Positions 43,545-51,556 of a DNA stretch of 64,000 nucleotides are shown one piece after another. A program made the position numbers and the translations under genes. The notes beneath the pieces are model-generated. The model was not told where the DNA came from. It was given only the letters and a program-made list of their open reading frames with translations, and did no database searches. The number at the start of each line of letters is the position of its first letter. The first letter of the stretch is position 1. Source of the DNA: Verrucomicrobiota bacterium (GTDB taxonomy: Bacteria; Verrucomicrobiota; Verrucomicrobiia; Limisphaerales; J093); assembly GCA_016716505.1 (NCBI GenBank), contig JADJWF010000002.1, positions 372,001 through 436,000 on the forward strand, given 5' to 3'.

Positions 43545-44693
43545 TCAAGCGGGTGTCTCCCCGAGAATGTCTTTCAGCAGCCTGCCCAGAAGGCCCTCCA
43601 ACGTTTGGAAGGCTCGCTCGCAGGCCGCGCGCACCGCCTCCGGTGACCCGGCGACCGTGGCAGGATCTTCCACCGGCCAGTCCAAAAAGACGATCTTGTG
43701 CGCCTGGCGGGGGAACAGCTTCTTCGCCTCGGGGTGCAGGACCGCCACGACATGATAGCGGTCGAGCTCCGGGACCTCATTCAAGGAGCGGGCCGGACGC
43801 CGTGTCACGTCGAAGCCCTTTTCGCGCATGAACGCCACCACCGCTGGCGGGCTCGGGCGCGGATCCAGCCCCGCGCTGCTGAACTGAAAGCGGGGCCCGC
43901 CCAAGCGCTCCGCGAGGCACTCGGCCATGAGACTTGTCCCGGCGTTGTGTTGGTCCAGGAAAAGCAGTCGGAACGTTCCGGCATCCGGGTGCTGGGCGAG
44001 TTCGCCGGTGCACAGGAAGAGCGTTTCCACGCAAATGTTCCGGGCCTGGTCGGACACCCGCTCGAGCCGGCGGGTGATCGTGAGGCAGGGATCGAGCGCC
44101 TCGAACGGCAACCGGTTCTCCTTGTACAGTTGCATCAGGTCTTCGCGGAGCCGGCTCTTGAGCTGGTCCACAGCGTCTTCGACCGGCAAGACGGACCGGG
44201 CCAGCGCGGCATCTTCCTGGAGGAACGCCCGCACGGCGTCGCCAAGCATGGGTAGAACGACGTCGGCGATTTCCTGAAAGCGATCCAGCGGCAAATCCAG
44301 CTCACGGTGATTCAGCTTGGCCGCCTGGTGCGCGATTGCCTCGATGTAGTCGCCCACGCGCTCCAGCCCGGTGTTCACCTTGATCGCGGTGTACGCGAAC
44401 CGCAGCGGCGCACCGGCAGGCTGCTGCCGCACGAGGAAATCGAGACACAGCTTCGCGGTCGCCCGTTCCAGCGCGTCCACCGCCTGGTCCCGGATGATGA
44501 CCGCGTAGGCAAGCTGGCGATTGCGTTCGCGCAAGGCTCGAATCGCATCCCGCAGCGAGCGATCCACCAGGCGCGCCATCTCCACCAGGTGATCCACGAT
44601 TCGCTGCCGGTCACGGAGGAAAGACGCTTCGTGATGCGGCGTTCCGGCTGCCGGCCCGGCGGCGCCATCGGAGGTGCTGGATGTTGCTGACAT
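43545..44693 (-). CDS. phoU: PhoU fused to a degenerate ArsC/low-molecular-weight phosphatase domain
   Basis: A 382-aa fusion. Residues ~25-235 are two PhoU helical repeats with metal motifs 'LERVGDYIEAIAH' and 'LERVSDQARNICVE'. Residues ~240-375 match the ArsC/LMW-PTPase fold: 'RLLFLDQHNAGTSLMAECLA', 'FMREKGFDVTRRPARSLNEV' and 'WPVEDPATV' (the DP loop). The catalytic loop, normally C-T-H-N-A-G-R-S, reads D-Q-H-N-A-G-T-S: the nucleophilic Cys (position 247) and the Arg (position 253) are both replaced, so phosphatase or arsenate reductase activity is unlikely. It may instead sense phosphate, arsenate or a phosphoprotein. First gene of the minus-strand Pst operon, with a Pho box ~170 bp upstream. 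PhoU normally damps Pho signalling. Confidence 0.9.
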   Translation of the reverse strand: MSATSSTSDGAAGPAAGTPHHEASFLRDRQRIVDHLVEMARLVDRSLRDAIRALRERNRQLAYAVIIRDQAVDALERATAKLCLDFLVRQQPAGAPLRFAYTAIKVNTGLERVGDYIEAIAHQAAKLNHRELDLPLDRFQEIADVVLPMLGDAVRAFLQEDAALARSVLPVEDAVDQLKSRLREDLMQLYKENRLPFEALDPCLTITRRLERVSDQARNICVETLFLCTGELAQHPDAGTFRLLFLDQHNAGTSLMAECLAERLGGPRFQFSSAGLDPRPSPPAVVAFMREKGFDVTRRPARSLNEVPELDRYHVVAVLHPEAKKLFPRQAHKIVFLDWPVEDPATVAGSPEAVRAACERAFQTLEGLLGRLLKDILGETPA

Positions 44694-44861
44694 GCCTTTG
44701 AAATCCGGTCGGCGAAGGCGGAATGGCCTTTGCCGTCGCCCGACTCAAGCAGACCCCGCAAGGCCTGACAACTGCGGCGGCTGGCCCGGCTGGTTTGGTC
44801 TCACCATGTGGCTCGCGAAATTCAGGTCGGCGAGATGGTCAGGGATTCCGCTCGAAAGTCC

Positions 44862-44879
44862 CGTTACATTTACGTAACA
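44862..44879. promoter_or_regulatory. Palindromic Pho box between the divergent Pst operons
   Basis: Plus strand: CGTTACA-TTTA-CGTAACA; minus strand: TGTTACG-TAAA-TGTAACG. Both readings give two GTNAC half-sites 11 bp apart, so the site can serve both directions. It lies 169 bp above phoU (minus) and 182 bp above the chosen pstS start (plus). It is the best Pho-box match in the window. Confidence 0.75.
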
Positions 44880-44893
44880 TCCCCGCAATCGCC

Positions 44894-44911
44894 CTGTCAC
44901 GGCGGGGTTAT
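44894..44911 (+). promoter_or_regulatory. Second, weaker Pho-box-like site before the plus-strand pstS
   Basis: CTGTCAC (a full match to the classical half-site) is followed after GGCG by GGGTTAT. The first half-site starts 32 bp (about three turns of 11) after the first half of the upstream box. TTATCC/TATCCT just downstream is a possible -10. This suggests tandem PhoB binding on the plus-strand operon. Confidence 0.45.
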
Positions 44912-45060
44912 CCTTTAAGCCTGTGGTCGAGACTTTGAGCACATTGTCAACCCGCGCCGCCTGGTTGCCCGCCGGCGGCGGGTCCGGTTTTGTCCGCGGG
45001 TGCGGCCGCGTGAGCGCCGCAGGCGATGCTTTGCGGGCGGCGCTTCGGCCGGTTCGTGGC

Positions 45061-45918
45061 ATGACCCCGGGGCGGCTGCTCGCCCTCGGCGCCGTGGTCG
45101 GTCTCCTGACGGCGGTGCCCTCGCTTGCGCGGGCGGGGACGCTGAACCTGAAAGGGTCCGACACCATGGTGGTTCTCGCCCAGCGATGGGCGGTCGAGTA
45201 CGCGAAACTCCGTCCCGCCACGCGCATCCAAATCACCGGCGGCGGATCGGGCGTGGGCTTTGCGGCGCTGCAAAACGGGACCACGGACCTGGCACTCGCG
45301 TCGCGTCCCATCCGGTTGGTGGAGATCGAGGGCTGCATTCGCGCGTTCGGGCGCCGGCCCCGCGAGCACCGCGTGGCACTCGACGGCCTGGCGATCTACG
45401 TGAACGAGGCCAACCCGGTCGAGGCACTGAGCCTGGATCAGCTCGAAGGCATCTTCAGTGGCCGGTTGAACAATTGGGCCGCAGTCGGCGGAGTGGACGC
45501 CCCGATCGTGCGCTTCGGTCGGGAGAGCAGCTCGGGTTCGTATGAGTTCTTCAAGCGGCGGGTGCTGGGCGGACGCGATTTCGCGGTCCGCACGCAGTCG
45601 GTTTCGGGCACCGCCGCCATTCTTCAAGTGGTCGCGCGCGAGCCGCACGGCATCGGTTACGGCGGCGTCGCCTACGGTGCGGGCACCCGGCACCTGCGGA
45701 TTCGGCCGTCGGCCGACGAACCGGCGATTGAGCCCACCGAGGAAACCATCCTGGATCGCCGTTATCCGATCTGGCGCTACCTGTACATCTACGCCAACCC
45801 GGCGGTCGAGACAGGGGAAGCGGGCGATTTCCTCCGTTGGGTTACCGGGCCGCAGGGACAGGAGGTCGTCCGGGAGGTCGGTTACTGCCCGCTGCCGCCA
45901 GAGGGGAGCAACCCGTGA
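45061..45918 (+). CDS. pstS: Phosphate-binding protein PstS (operon 2)
   Basis: A 285-aa periplasmic binding protein. The signal peptide 'RLLALGAVVGLLTAVPSLAR' is followed by 'LNLKGSDTMVVLAQRWAVEY' and 'ITGGGSGVGFAALQNGTTDL', the phosphate-contact loops. 'GRESSSGSYEFFKRRVLGG' and 'GPQGQEVVREVGYCPLPPEG' complete the family pattern. I start at the ATG at 45061 because it directly precedes the signal; the frame is open to 44923, which would give an unusually long n-region. It is clearly diverged from the minus-strand PstS, so this is not a recent duplication. Confidence 0.92.
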   Translation: MTPGRLLALGAVVGLLTAVPSLARAGTLNLKGSDTMVVLAQRWAVEYAKLRPATRIQITGGGSGVGFAALQNGTTDLALASRPIRLVEIEGCIRAFGRRPREHRVALDGLAIYVNEANPVEALSLDQLEGIFSGRLNNWAAVGGVDAPIVRFGRESSSGSYEFFKRRVLGGRDFAVRTQSVSGTAAILQVVAREPHGIGYGGVAYGAGTRHLRIRPSADEPAIEPTEETILDRRYPIWRYLYIYANPAVETGEAGDFLRWVTGPQGQEVVREVGYCPLPPEGSNP

Positions 45919-45987
45919 AGCGGCGTCTTCCTCTTCCCGCCGGCTGCCGCTCCGCGCGCTCGCGAAACCGCTCGCGAATCACTCCCC

Positions 45988-47211
45988 ATGTCCGACGCTG
46001 ACTCCGTGACCACGCCGCCATCGCCCCCTCCGGCAAAACCGCCCTGGCACGACCTGGCTCGCGGCCGGGTGGCGCGTCCCGGCGAGTGGCTGGTGGAAAA
46101 GGGGATCTTCGCGGTTTCGCTGACCGCGATTGTGATGATCCTGCTGATCTTCGTCTTTGTGGGCCGCGAAGCCCTGCCGATCCTCCTGGGCCAGGCTGAC
46201 AGCGCCGCCGCCCGGGTGCAGCGCATCCTGCCGCCGGAAGACGTGGATCGCATGACGCCCTCGGAACTGCGCGCGGCGCTGGGGCTGTCGCGACGAAAGT
46301 TTGCCGCGCGGTCGCTCGAAGAGCAGAAGGCGGCGCTCAAGGAAATCTATGCGGTGCGGGCTGAGGCGGACCGTAACGGGGCAGAAGCCATCCCGGACAA
46401 GGATTCCGAGGTCAACACGGTCGGGTGGCGTTACCTCATCCTGCCGCACCAGTGGACCGGGTACAGTCGGCCCGAGTTCATCTGGCAGCCAGTTTCGCAA
46501 ATCCAGAAATTCAACGTCGTTCCCCTGCTCGTCGGCAGCCTGAAGGTGACCCTCGTCGCCGTGCTCTTTGCGCTGCCTCTGGCGCTCGGGGCGGCACTGT
46601 ATGTCTCGCAATTCGCGTCGCGACGTTTGCGGGCGTGGATCAAGCCGGCCATCGAAATGCTGGCCGGCGTTCCGTCGGTGGTGCTCGGGTTCTTTGCCTT
46701 GTTCGTGCTGGCAGCGGCGCTGGAGTCCGTGTTCGCGTTTCAGAGCCGGCTCAACGCGTTTGTAGCCGGCATTGCGCTGGGCGTGGCGATCATCCCCGTC
46801 ATCTTTGCGCTGGCGGAGGAAGCGCTCTCGGCGGTGCCGCGGGGATATGTGGAGGGCGCCCTGGCGGTGGGGGCGTCCCGCTGGCAGGCGGCGTGGGGCG
46901 TGGCGCTCCCGGCCGCATGGCCCGGAGTCTTCGCGGCGGTGGTCCTGGGTTTCGGGCGCGCGCTGGGGGAAACGATGATCGTCCTGATGGCCAGCGGCAA
47001 TGCCGCGATCCTCTCGTGGAGCCTGTTTGACTCCTCGCGGACGGTCACGGCCACGATCGCAGCCGAACTCGGCGAGGTCGTCTTCGGCGGCCACCACTAC
47101 CGAGTGCTCTTCCTACTGGGAACGTTGGTGCTGGCGGTCTCCTTTGTCGCCAACCTGGTCGCGGACGGCGTGATGAACCGCCTGCGACGCCGACTCGCTT
47201 CCTCGTCATGA
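45988..47211 (+). CDS. pstC: Phosphate ABC transporter permease PstC (operon 2, long form)
   Basis: A 407-aa permease, about 100 residues longer than operon 1 PstC. The first helix ('IFAVSLTAIVMILLIFVFVG') is followed by a ~100-residue hydrophilic insert (~70-175, 'EEQKAALKEIYAVRAEADRN') before the permease core, presumably a periplasmic loop. The core has 'LPLALGAALYVSQFASRRLR', 'EMLAGVPSVVLGFFALFVLA' and the EAA loop 'EALSAVPRGYVEGALAVGAS'. It ends by overlapping pstA with ATGA. Confidence 0.92.
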   Translation: MSDADSVTTPPSPPPAKPPWHDLARGRVARPGEWLVEKGIFAVSLTAIVMILLIFVFVGREALPILLGQADSAAARVQRILPPEDVDRMTPSELRAALGLSRRKFAARSLEEQKAALKEIYAVRAEADRNGAEAIPDKDSEVNTVGWRYLILPHQWTGYSRPEFIWQPVSQIQKFNVVPLLVGSLKVTLVAVLFALPLALGAALYVSQFASRRLRAWIKPAIEMLAGVPSVVLGFFALFVLAAALESVFAFQSRLNAFVAGIALGVAIIPVIFALAEEALSAVPRGYVEGALAVGASRWQAAWGVALPAAWPGVFAAVVLGFGRALGETMIVLMASGNAAILSWSLFDSSRTVTATIAAELGEVVFGGHHYRVLFLLGTLVLAVSFVANLVADGVMNRLRRRLASSS

Positions 47212-48179
47212 CGCAGACTTCAGAACCTTCGGACCGTGCTGGTTGGGGCCGGCTGCGCGGGCAGCAAACGGGGGGAATGTCCCGAGTCGGACCCACGCTC
47301 ACGGCGTTGGCAACGGGCCTGATCCTAGCGATGCTCGCCCTGATTCTCGGGCATGTGACGGTTCACGGTTGGTCGGTGGTGACATGGGGCTTCCTCAGCG
47401 GCGGTGCGGAAGAGGGGCTCTTCACGGTCGGCCGCTCGGGCATCTTCCCCATGCTGTTCGGCACCGCCGCCCGCGTCATTCTGATGACTCTGCTGGTCAT
47501 CCCGGCGGGAGTAATCACGGCGGTGTACCTGAACGAGTACGCCCCCGCTTCCGGCCGGCTCACGCGGTGGGTACGCGGCGCGGTGAATCACCTGGCCGGC
47601 GTTCCGTCCATCGTTTTCGGCCTGTTCGGCCTGGGCTTTTTCATCGGCTTCGTCGGCGCGGGGCTGGACGACTGGTTACGGCCGGGGGCTGTCCAACCGT
47701 ACTGGGCCGGCGAGGGCCTGCTGTGGGCGTCGGCGACCTTGGCGGTGATGACCCTGCCAGTGGTGGTCGTGGCGACCGAGGAGGCCCTGCGAGCGGTGCC
47801 GGCCGGATTGCGCGAGGCCAGTCTGGCCCTGGGGGCGACGCGGCTCCAGACCATCATCCGCATCGTGCTGCCTCACTCGCTCTCCGGCATCCTCACGGGC
47901 AGCATCCTGGCGATCGGCCGCGCGGCGGGGGAGGTGGTGCCGTTACTATTCACGGGTGCGGCCCTTTACGTGAGCCGCCTGCCGGGGTCGCTGAATGACA
48001 AGTTCATGGACCTGGCGTACCATGTCTGGGTGCTGTGCACGCAATCGCCAGACATTGACCAAACCAAGCCACTCCTCTACGGAACCGTTTTGGTTCTGCT
48101 GGGCCTTACCCTGTCGCTCAACCTCGTGGCCGTCGTGATCCGGGCGCGCATCAGCCGCAACCCGCAGGCTACTCCGTAA
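47208..48179 (+). CDS. pstA: Phosphate ABC transporter permease PstA (operon 2)
   Basis: A 323-aa inner-membrane permease. Motifs are 'IPAGVITAVYLNEYAPASGR', 'HLAGVPSIVFGLFGLGFFIG' and the EAA loop 'EALRAVPAGLREASLALGAT', then 'GRAAGEVVPLLFTGAAL'. It starts with an ATG overlapping the pstC stop by 4 nt and is followed 9 nt later by pstB. It forms the channel with the long PstC. Confidence 0.94.
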   Translation: MTQTSEPSDRAGWGRLRGQQTGGMSRVGPTLTALATGLILAMLALILGHVTVHGWSVVTWGFLSGGAEEGLFTVGRSGIFPMLFGTAARVILMTLLVIPAGVITAVYLNEYAPASGRLTRWVRGAVNHLAGVPSIVFGLFGLGFFIGFVGAGLDDWLRPGAVQPYWAGEGLLWASATLAVMTLPVVVVATEEALRAVPAGLREASLALGATRLQTIIRIVLPHSLSGILTGSILAIGRAAGEVVPLLFTGAALYVSRLPGSLNDKFMDLAYHVWVLCTQSPDIDQTKPLLYGTVLVLLGLTLSLNLVAVVIRARISRNPQATP

Positions 48180-48188
48180 AGCTGGGGC

Positions 48189-49016
48189 ATGGCCACCACC
48201 GACCTCACGAATCCCTCCGCGGTCGCCCGCCGGTCGCCTTCCGGAGACGCGGATTCACCGAACGCCCCGCTGATCGAGATCGAAGGTCTGAGCCTGTACT
48301 ACGGTCCGTCGGCGGCTCTCCGCAACATCACCCTCAGCATCCCCGAGCGTCTGGTGACCGCCTTCATCGGCCCCTCCGGCTGCGGGAAGTCCACCCTGTT
48401 GCGGTGTCTGAACCGCCTTAACGACGCGGTGGAGAACGTGCGGATCGAGGGAACGGTCAGGATCGGGGGCTGCGACATTTACAGTCCCGGGGTGGACGTG
48501 ACCGAATTGCGCAAGCGGGTCGGCATGGTCTTTCAAAAAGCCAATCCGTTTCCGAAGTCCATCTATGAGAATATCGCCTACGGGTTGCGGGTGCGCGGCT
48601 TGCGGGACCGCAAGCTCATGGATGGAATCGTCGAACGCAGCTTGCGGAGCGCGGCGCTCTGGGACGAGGTGAAGGATCGCCTGCACGCCAGCGCTCTGGG
48701 GCTTTCGGGCGGCCAGCAACAACGGCTGTGCATCGCCCGGGCCATTGCCACGCGGCCCGAAATCCTCCTGATGGATGAGCCGGCCTCAGCGCTCGATCCA
48801 GTGGCCACCTCGAAGATCGAAGACCTCATCCTGGCATTGAAGCAGGAATTCACCATCGTCATTGTCACCCACAACATGCAGCAGGCCGCACGGATCTCGG
48901 ATTACACCGCCTTCCTCAATCAGGGGGAACTGATTGAGTTCAACACCACGAGCCGGCTCTTCACCAACCCGGCCAAACAAGAGACGGAGGACTACGTGAC
49001 CGGGCGGTTTGGCTGA
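48189..49016 (+). CDS. pstB: Phosphate ABC transporter ATPase PstB (operon 2, canonical)
   Basis: A 275-aa ATPase with every motif intact: Walker A 'IGPSGCGKST', Q-loop 'GMVFQKANP', signature 'LGLSGGQQQRLCIARA', Walker B 'ILLMDEPASALDP' and H-loop 'IVIVTHNMQQAAR'. It should work as a normal homodimer under PstC/PstA of the same operon. It provides the internal reference that shows how unusual the two minus-strand PstB proteins are. phoU follows after 62 bp. Confidence 0.95.
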   Translation: MATTDLTNPSAVARRSPSGDADSPNAPLIEIEGLSLYYGPSAALRNITLSIPERLVTAFIGPSGCGKSTLLRCLNRLNDAVENVRIEGTVRIGGCDIYSPGVDVTELRKRVGMVFQKANPFPKSIYENIAYGLRVRGLRDRKLMDGIVERSLRSAALWDEVKDRLHASALGLSGGQQQRLCIARAIATRPEILLMDEPASALDPVATSKIEDLILALKQEFTIVIVTHNMQQAARISDYTAFLNQGELIEFNTTSRLFTNPAKQETEDYVTGRFG

Positions 49017-49078
49017 GCGTCTCCCGGCTGTCCTTCGTTCCGTCGAATGGAAGTCCTCGCACGACCGTCACCCCATCC

Positions 49079-49747
49079 ATGACTCACGCCTTCGAGCAAG
49101 AACTGGAGAACCTGAGCCAGTCGCTTTTGACCATGGCCGGCCGCGCCCAGCGGGCCGTCTCCGACGCGATGCGCGGGCTCGTGGACCGTGATGACGAGGT
49201 GGCGCAAAAGGTGATGGAAGACGACGACGCGCTCGACCAACTCGAGGTGGAGATTGACGAAATCTGCATCAACCTCCTGTCGAAAGCACCGCTGGCGACG
49301 CATCTGCGCCTGATCACGGTGGCGATGAAGATTTCCCAAAACCTTGAGCGCATCGGCGACGAGGCCACCAAGATCGCGCGCCGCAGCATCGAGCTGAGCC
49401 AGGAGCCCCAGCTCAAGCCCTACGTGGACCTCCCGCGCATGGCCGAAATGGCGCTGGCGATGCTGGCGTCCGCCCTCGACTCGTTTGTGCAGCGCGAACC
49501 GGAGATGGCGCGCACGGTGGTCCCGCGCGACAAGGAAGTGGACGCGTTGAACAAACAACTCCACCGCGAGCTGGTGAGTTACATGCTGGAATCTCCCGCC
49601 ACCATCGGCCGGGCCCTCAACCTGATGGTTATCTCCAAGAGCCTCGAGCGCATCGCGGACCACGCCAAGAACATCGCCGAGGAGGTCTTTTACCTCTACA
49701 AGGCGAAGGACATCCGCCATTCAGGGACCTCGCCCGAGGCCTCCTAG
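49079..49747 (+). CDS. phoU: Phosphate signalling protein PhoU (operon 2)
   Basis: A 222-aa PhoU of normal length with two three-helix repeats. Metal-binding motifs are 'NLERIGDEATKIARRSIELS' and 'KSLERIADHAKNIAEEVFYL'. It has no C-terminal extension, unlike the fused PhoU of the other operon. In characterised systems PhoU links PstB to the PhoR kinase to repress the Pho regulon at high phosphate and restrains uptake. A strong G+C hairpin follows 16 bp after the stop. Confidence 0.95.
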   Translation: MTHAFEQELENLSQSLLTMAGRAQRAVSDAMRGLVDRDDEVAQKVMEDDDALDQLEVEIDEICINLLSKAPLATHLRLITVAMKISQNLERIGDEATKIARRSIELSQEPQLKPYVDLPRMAEMALAMLASALDSFVQREPEMARTVVPRDKEVDALNKQLHRELVSYMLESPATIGRALNLMVISKSLERIADHAKNIAEEVFYLYKAKDIRHSGTSPEAS

Positions 49748-49763
49748 CAAAGCGTTCCGCCCG

Positions 49764-49784
49764 GCGCGGGGCGCCGCCCCGCGC
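49764..49784 (+). terminator. Strong hairpin after phoU (operon 2)
   Basis: A perfect 9-bp stem GCGCGGGGC / GCCCCGCGC with loop GCC lies just downstream of the phoU stop. There is no T-run after it, so it may stabilise the 3' end or act with other factors rather than as a full intrinsic terminator. It separates the Pst operon from folP. Confidence 0.5.
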
Positions 49785-49879
49785 GCACGATGGGAGGTTG
49801 CGCCCGGTCGGGCGGGTTGGTTATCAAGCGGCATGACGCGTCGCGCAACCGCCGTCCCACAGGCTCCTGGAGGTCGCCC

Positions 49880-50725
49880 ATGATCTGGGACTGCGGGCGG
49901 CATCGGTTCCATTTTCCCCGCCCGGTGCTCTTGATGGGCATCGTGAACGTCACGCCGGATTCCTTCTCGGATGGCGGACGCTACTTCTCGACCGATGCCG
50001 CCGTCCGGCACGGACAAGAATTGGTGGCGGAAGGCGCGGATCTGCTCGACATCGGCGGCGAATCCACGCGCCCGGGCGCTGCGCCGGTCGCCGAGGCCGA
50101 GGAAATGCGGCGGGTGCTGCCGGTCATCGAACGCCTTGCCCGCGAGGTGGCAGTGCCGCTTTCGATTGACACTCAGAAAGCCGCCGTGGCCCGCGCCGCG
50201 CTGGCCACCGGCGCAACGATCGTCAATGACGTCGCCGCCAACCGCGACGACAACGAGCTGTGGCCGGTCGTGGCCGCGACCGGCGCGGGCTATGTCTGCA
50301 TGCACATGCTCGGAACCCCCCAAACGATGCAGCGCGAACCCCGTTACGGCGACGTCGTGGCAGAGGTTCGGGCGTTCTTCCGCGATCGCCTTGACCGGCT
50401 GGCGGCCGCCGGCGTCCGGCCCGAACAGGTCGTCCTGGATCCCGGCATCGGCTTCGGCAAGACGCTGGAGCACAATTTGGAATTGCTCGCCAATCTGGCG
50501 TCGTTTAAAAACCTCATGAGGCCCATGTTGCTTGGCGCTTCCCGCAAGTCGTTTCTCGGAGCGCTGCTCGGCGTGGAAATCGAGGCGCGCCTGCCCGGTT
50601 CGCTGGCGTGCGCGGCATGGGCCGCCCAAGCGGGAGTGGAGTTGATCCGCACCCATGACGTGGCAGCCACCCGGCAGACGGTCTGGGTGATCGAGGCGCT
50701 CAACGCGCGGCGGAAATCCGGATGA
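49880..50725 (+). CDS. folP: Dihydropteroate synthase
   Basis: A 281-aa cytoplasmic enzyme joining p-aminobenzoate to 6-hydroxymethyl-dihydropterin pyrophosphate in folate synthesis. Signatures are 'LMGIVNVTPDSFSDGGRY', 'ADLLDIGGESTRPGA', 'PLSIDTQKAAVARAAL', 'VLDPGIGFGKTLEHN' and 'LLGASRKSFLG'. I chose the ATG at 49880, preceded by a good GGAGG ribosome-binding site 8 bp away, over a frame open to 49790. Its end overlaps cdaA by 4 nt (ATGA), a folP-cdaA coupling found in many bacteria. Confidence 0.95.
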   Translation: MIWDCGRHRFHFPRPVLLMGIVNVTPDSFSDGGRYFSTDAAVRHGQELVAEGADLLDIGGESTRPGAAPVAEAEEMRRVLPVIERLAREVAVPLSIDTQKAAVARAALATGATIVNDVAANRDDNELWPVVAATGAGYVCMHMLGTPQTMQREPRYGDVVAEVRAFFRDRLDRLAAAGVRPEQVVLDPGIGFGKTLEHNLELLANLASFKNLMRPMLLGASRKSFLGALLGVEIEARLPGSLACAAWAAQAGVELIRTHDVAATRQTVWVIEALNARRKSG

Positions 50726-51555
50726 ACTGGTTACAACAAGGCTGGCGACCGGTGCTCGAAATCGCGATCCTCGCGGTGGGCATCTACTATGCCTTGAAGT
50801 ATGTCCGCGGGACCCGTGGCGCGCCGGTGGTCACCGGTTTCCTCCTGGTCTTGCTTGCCTTGACGCTCATCACCACCGTGCTCGAACTGGAGGTCCTGCA
50901 GGCCCTGCTGCGGAACTTCTTCGGGGTGCTCGCGGTGGCGGTCATCGTCCTTTTCCAGCCCGAACTGCGCCGCATGCTGGGTGAACTGGGCAACCTGCCG
51001 TTCATGGCCAGCGTTCACGAGCAGCGCGAGATCGTGGAGGTCATCGTTCAGACCGTAGAACGCCTGTCGGACGTGAAGATCGGGATGCTCGTGGCCATCG
51101 AGAAAAGCATCCAGCTCCGCGAGGTCGTGGAGTCCGGCATCCCGGTGGATTGCGAGGCCACCCCCGAGATGCTCGAGGCGATCTTCTTCCCGAACAACGC
51201 CATTCATGACGGCGGGGTCATCCTGCGCGGCGACCGGATTCTCCAGGCGGCCTGCATCTTTCCGCTCACTCAGCGCCAGGATCTCAGCAAATCCCTGGGC
51301 ACCCGCCACCGCGCCGCCATCGGCCTGACGGAGGAAACCGACGCGGCCGTGGTCGTGGTGTCCGAAGAAACGGGGGCCATCTCTTACGCCTACAAGGGCC
51401 AATTGACCCGCGGCGTGACGCTGGAAGAACTGCGGGCCTTCCTCACCGAAGTGCTGGTGACCGCGCCACGGTCGCGGACGGTCTTCGAGCGGTTGCGGCA
51501 CCCGTTCGCTCGCCGCCGGCTGGCGCCCTCCCCCGTGGCCGTCAAACCCGACTGA
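50722..51555 (+). CDS. cdaA: Diadenylate cyclase CdaA (DisA_N domain)
   Basis: A 277-aa membrane-bound enzyme making the second messenger c-di-AMP from two ATP. Three N-terminal helices ('EIAILAVGIYYALKYV', 'VVTGFLLVLLALTLITTVLE', 'FFGVLAVAVIVLFQPELRRM') precede the DAC domain. The conserved 'NNAIHDGGVILRGDRI' stands where many homologues have DGA, so the third residue is Gly. The second motif 'LGTRHRAAIGLTEETDAAVV' is intact. It is followed by the YbbR/CdaR-like protein and glmM, the standard c-di-AMP locus. Confidence 0.95.
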   Translation: MNWLQQGWRPVLEIAILAVGIYYALKYVRGTRGAPVVTGFLLVLLALTLITTVLELEVLQALLRNFFGVLAVAVIVLFQPELRRMLGELGNLPFMASVHEQREIVEVIVQTVERLSDVKIGMLVAIEKSIQLREVVESGIPVDCEATPEMLEAIFFPNNAIHDGGVILRGDRILQAACIFPLTQRQDLSKSLGTRHRAAIGLTEETDAAVVVVSEETGAISYAYKGQLTRGVTLEELRAFLTEVLVTAPRSRTVFERLRHPFARRRLAPSPVAVKPD

Positions 51556-51556
51556 T

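Noticed and set aside
45061..49747. The two Pst operons as a recent duplication
   Set aside because: PstS, PstC, PstB and PhoU differ strongly in sequence, length and motifs between operons, pointing to old paralogy or separate origins.
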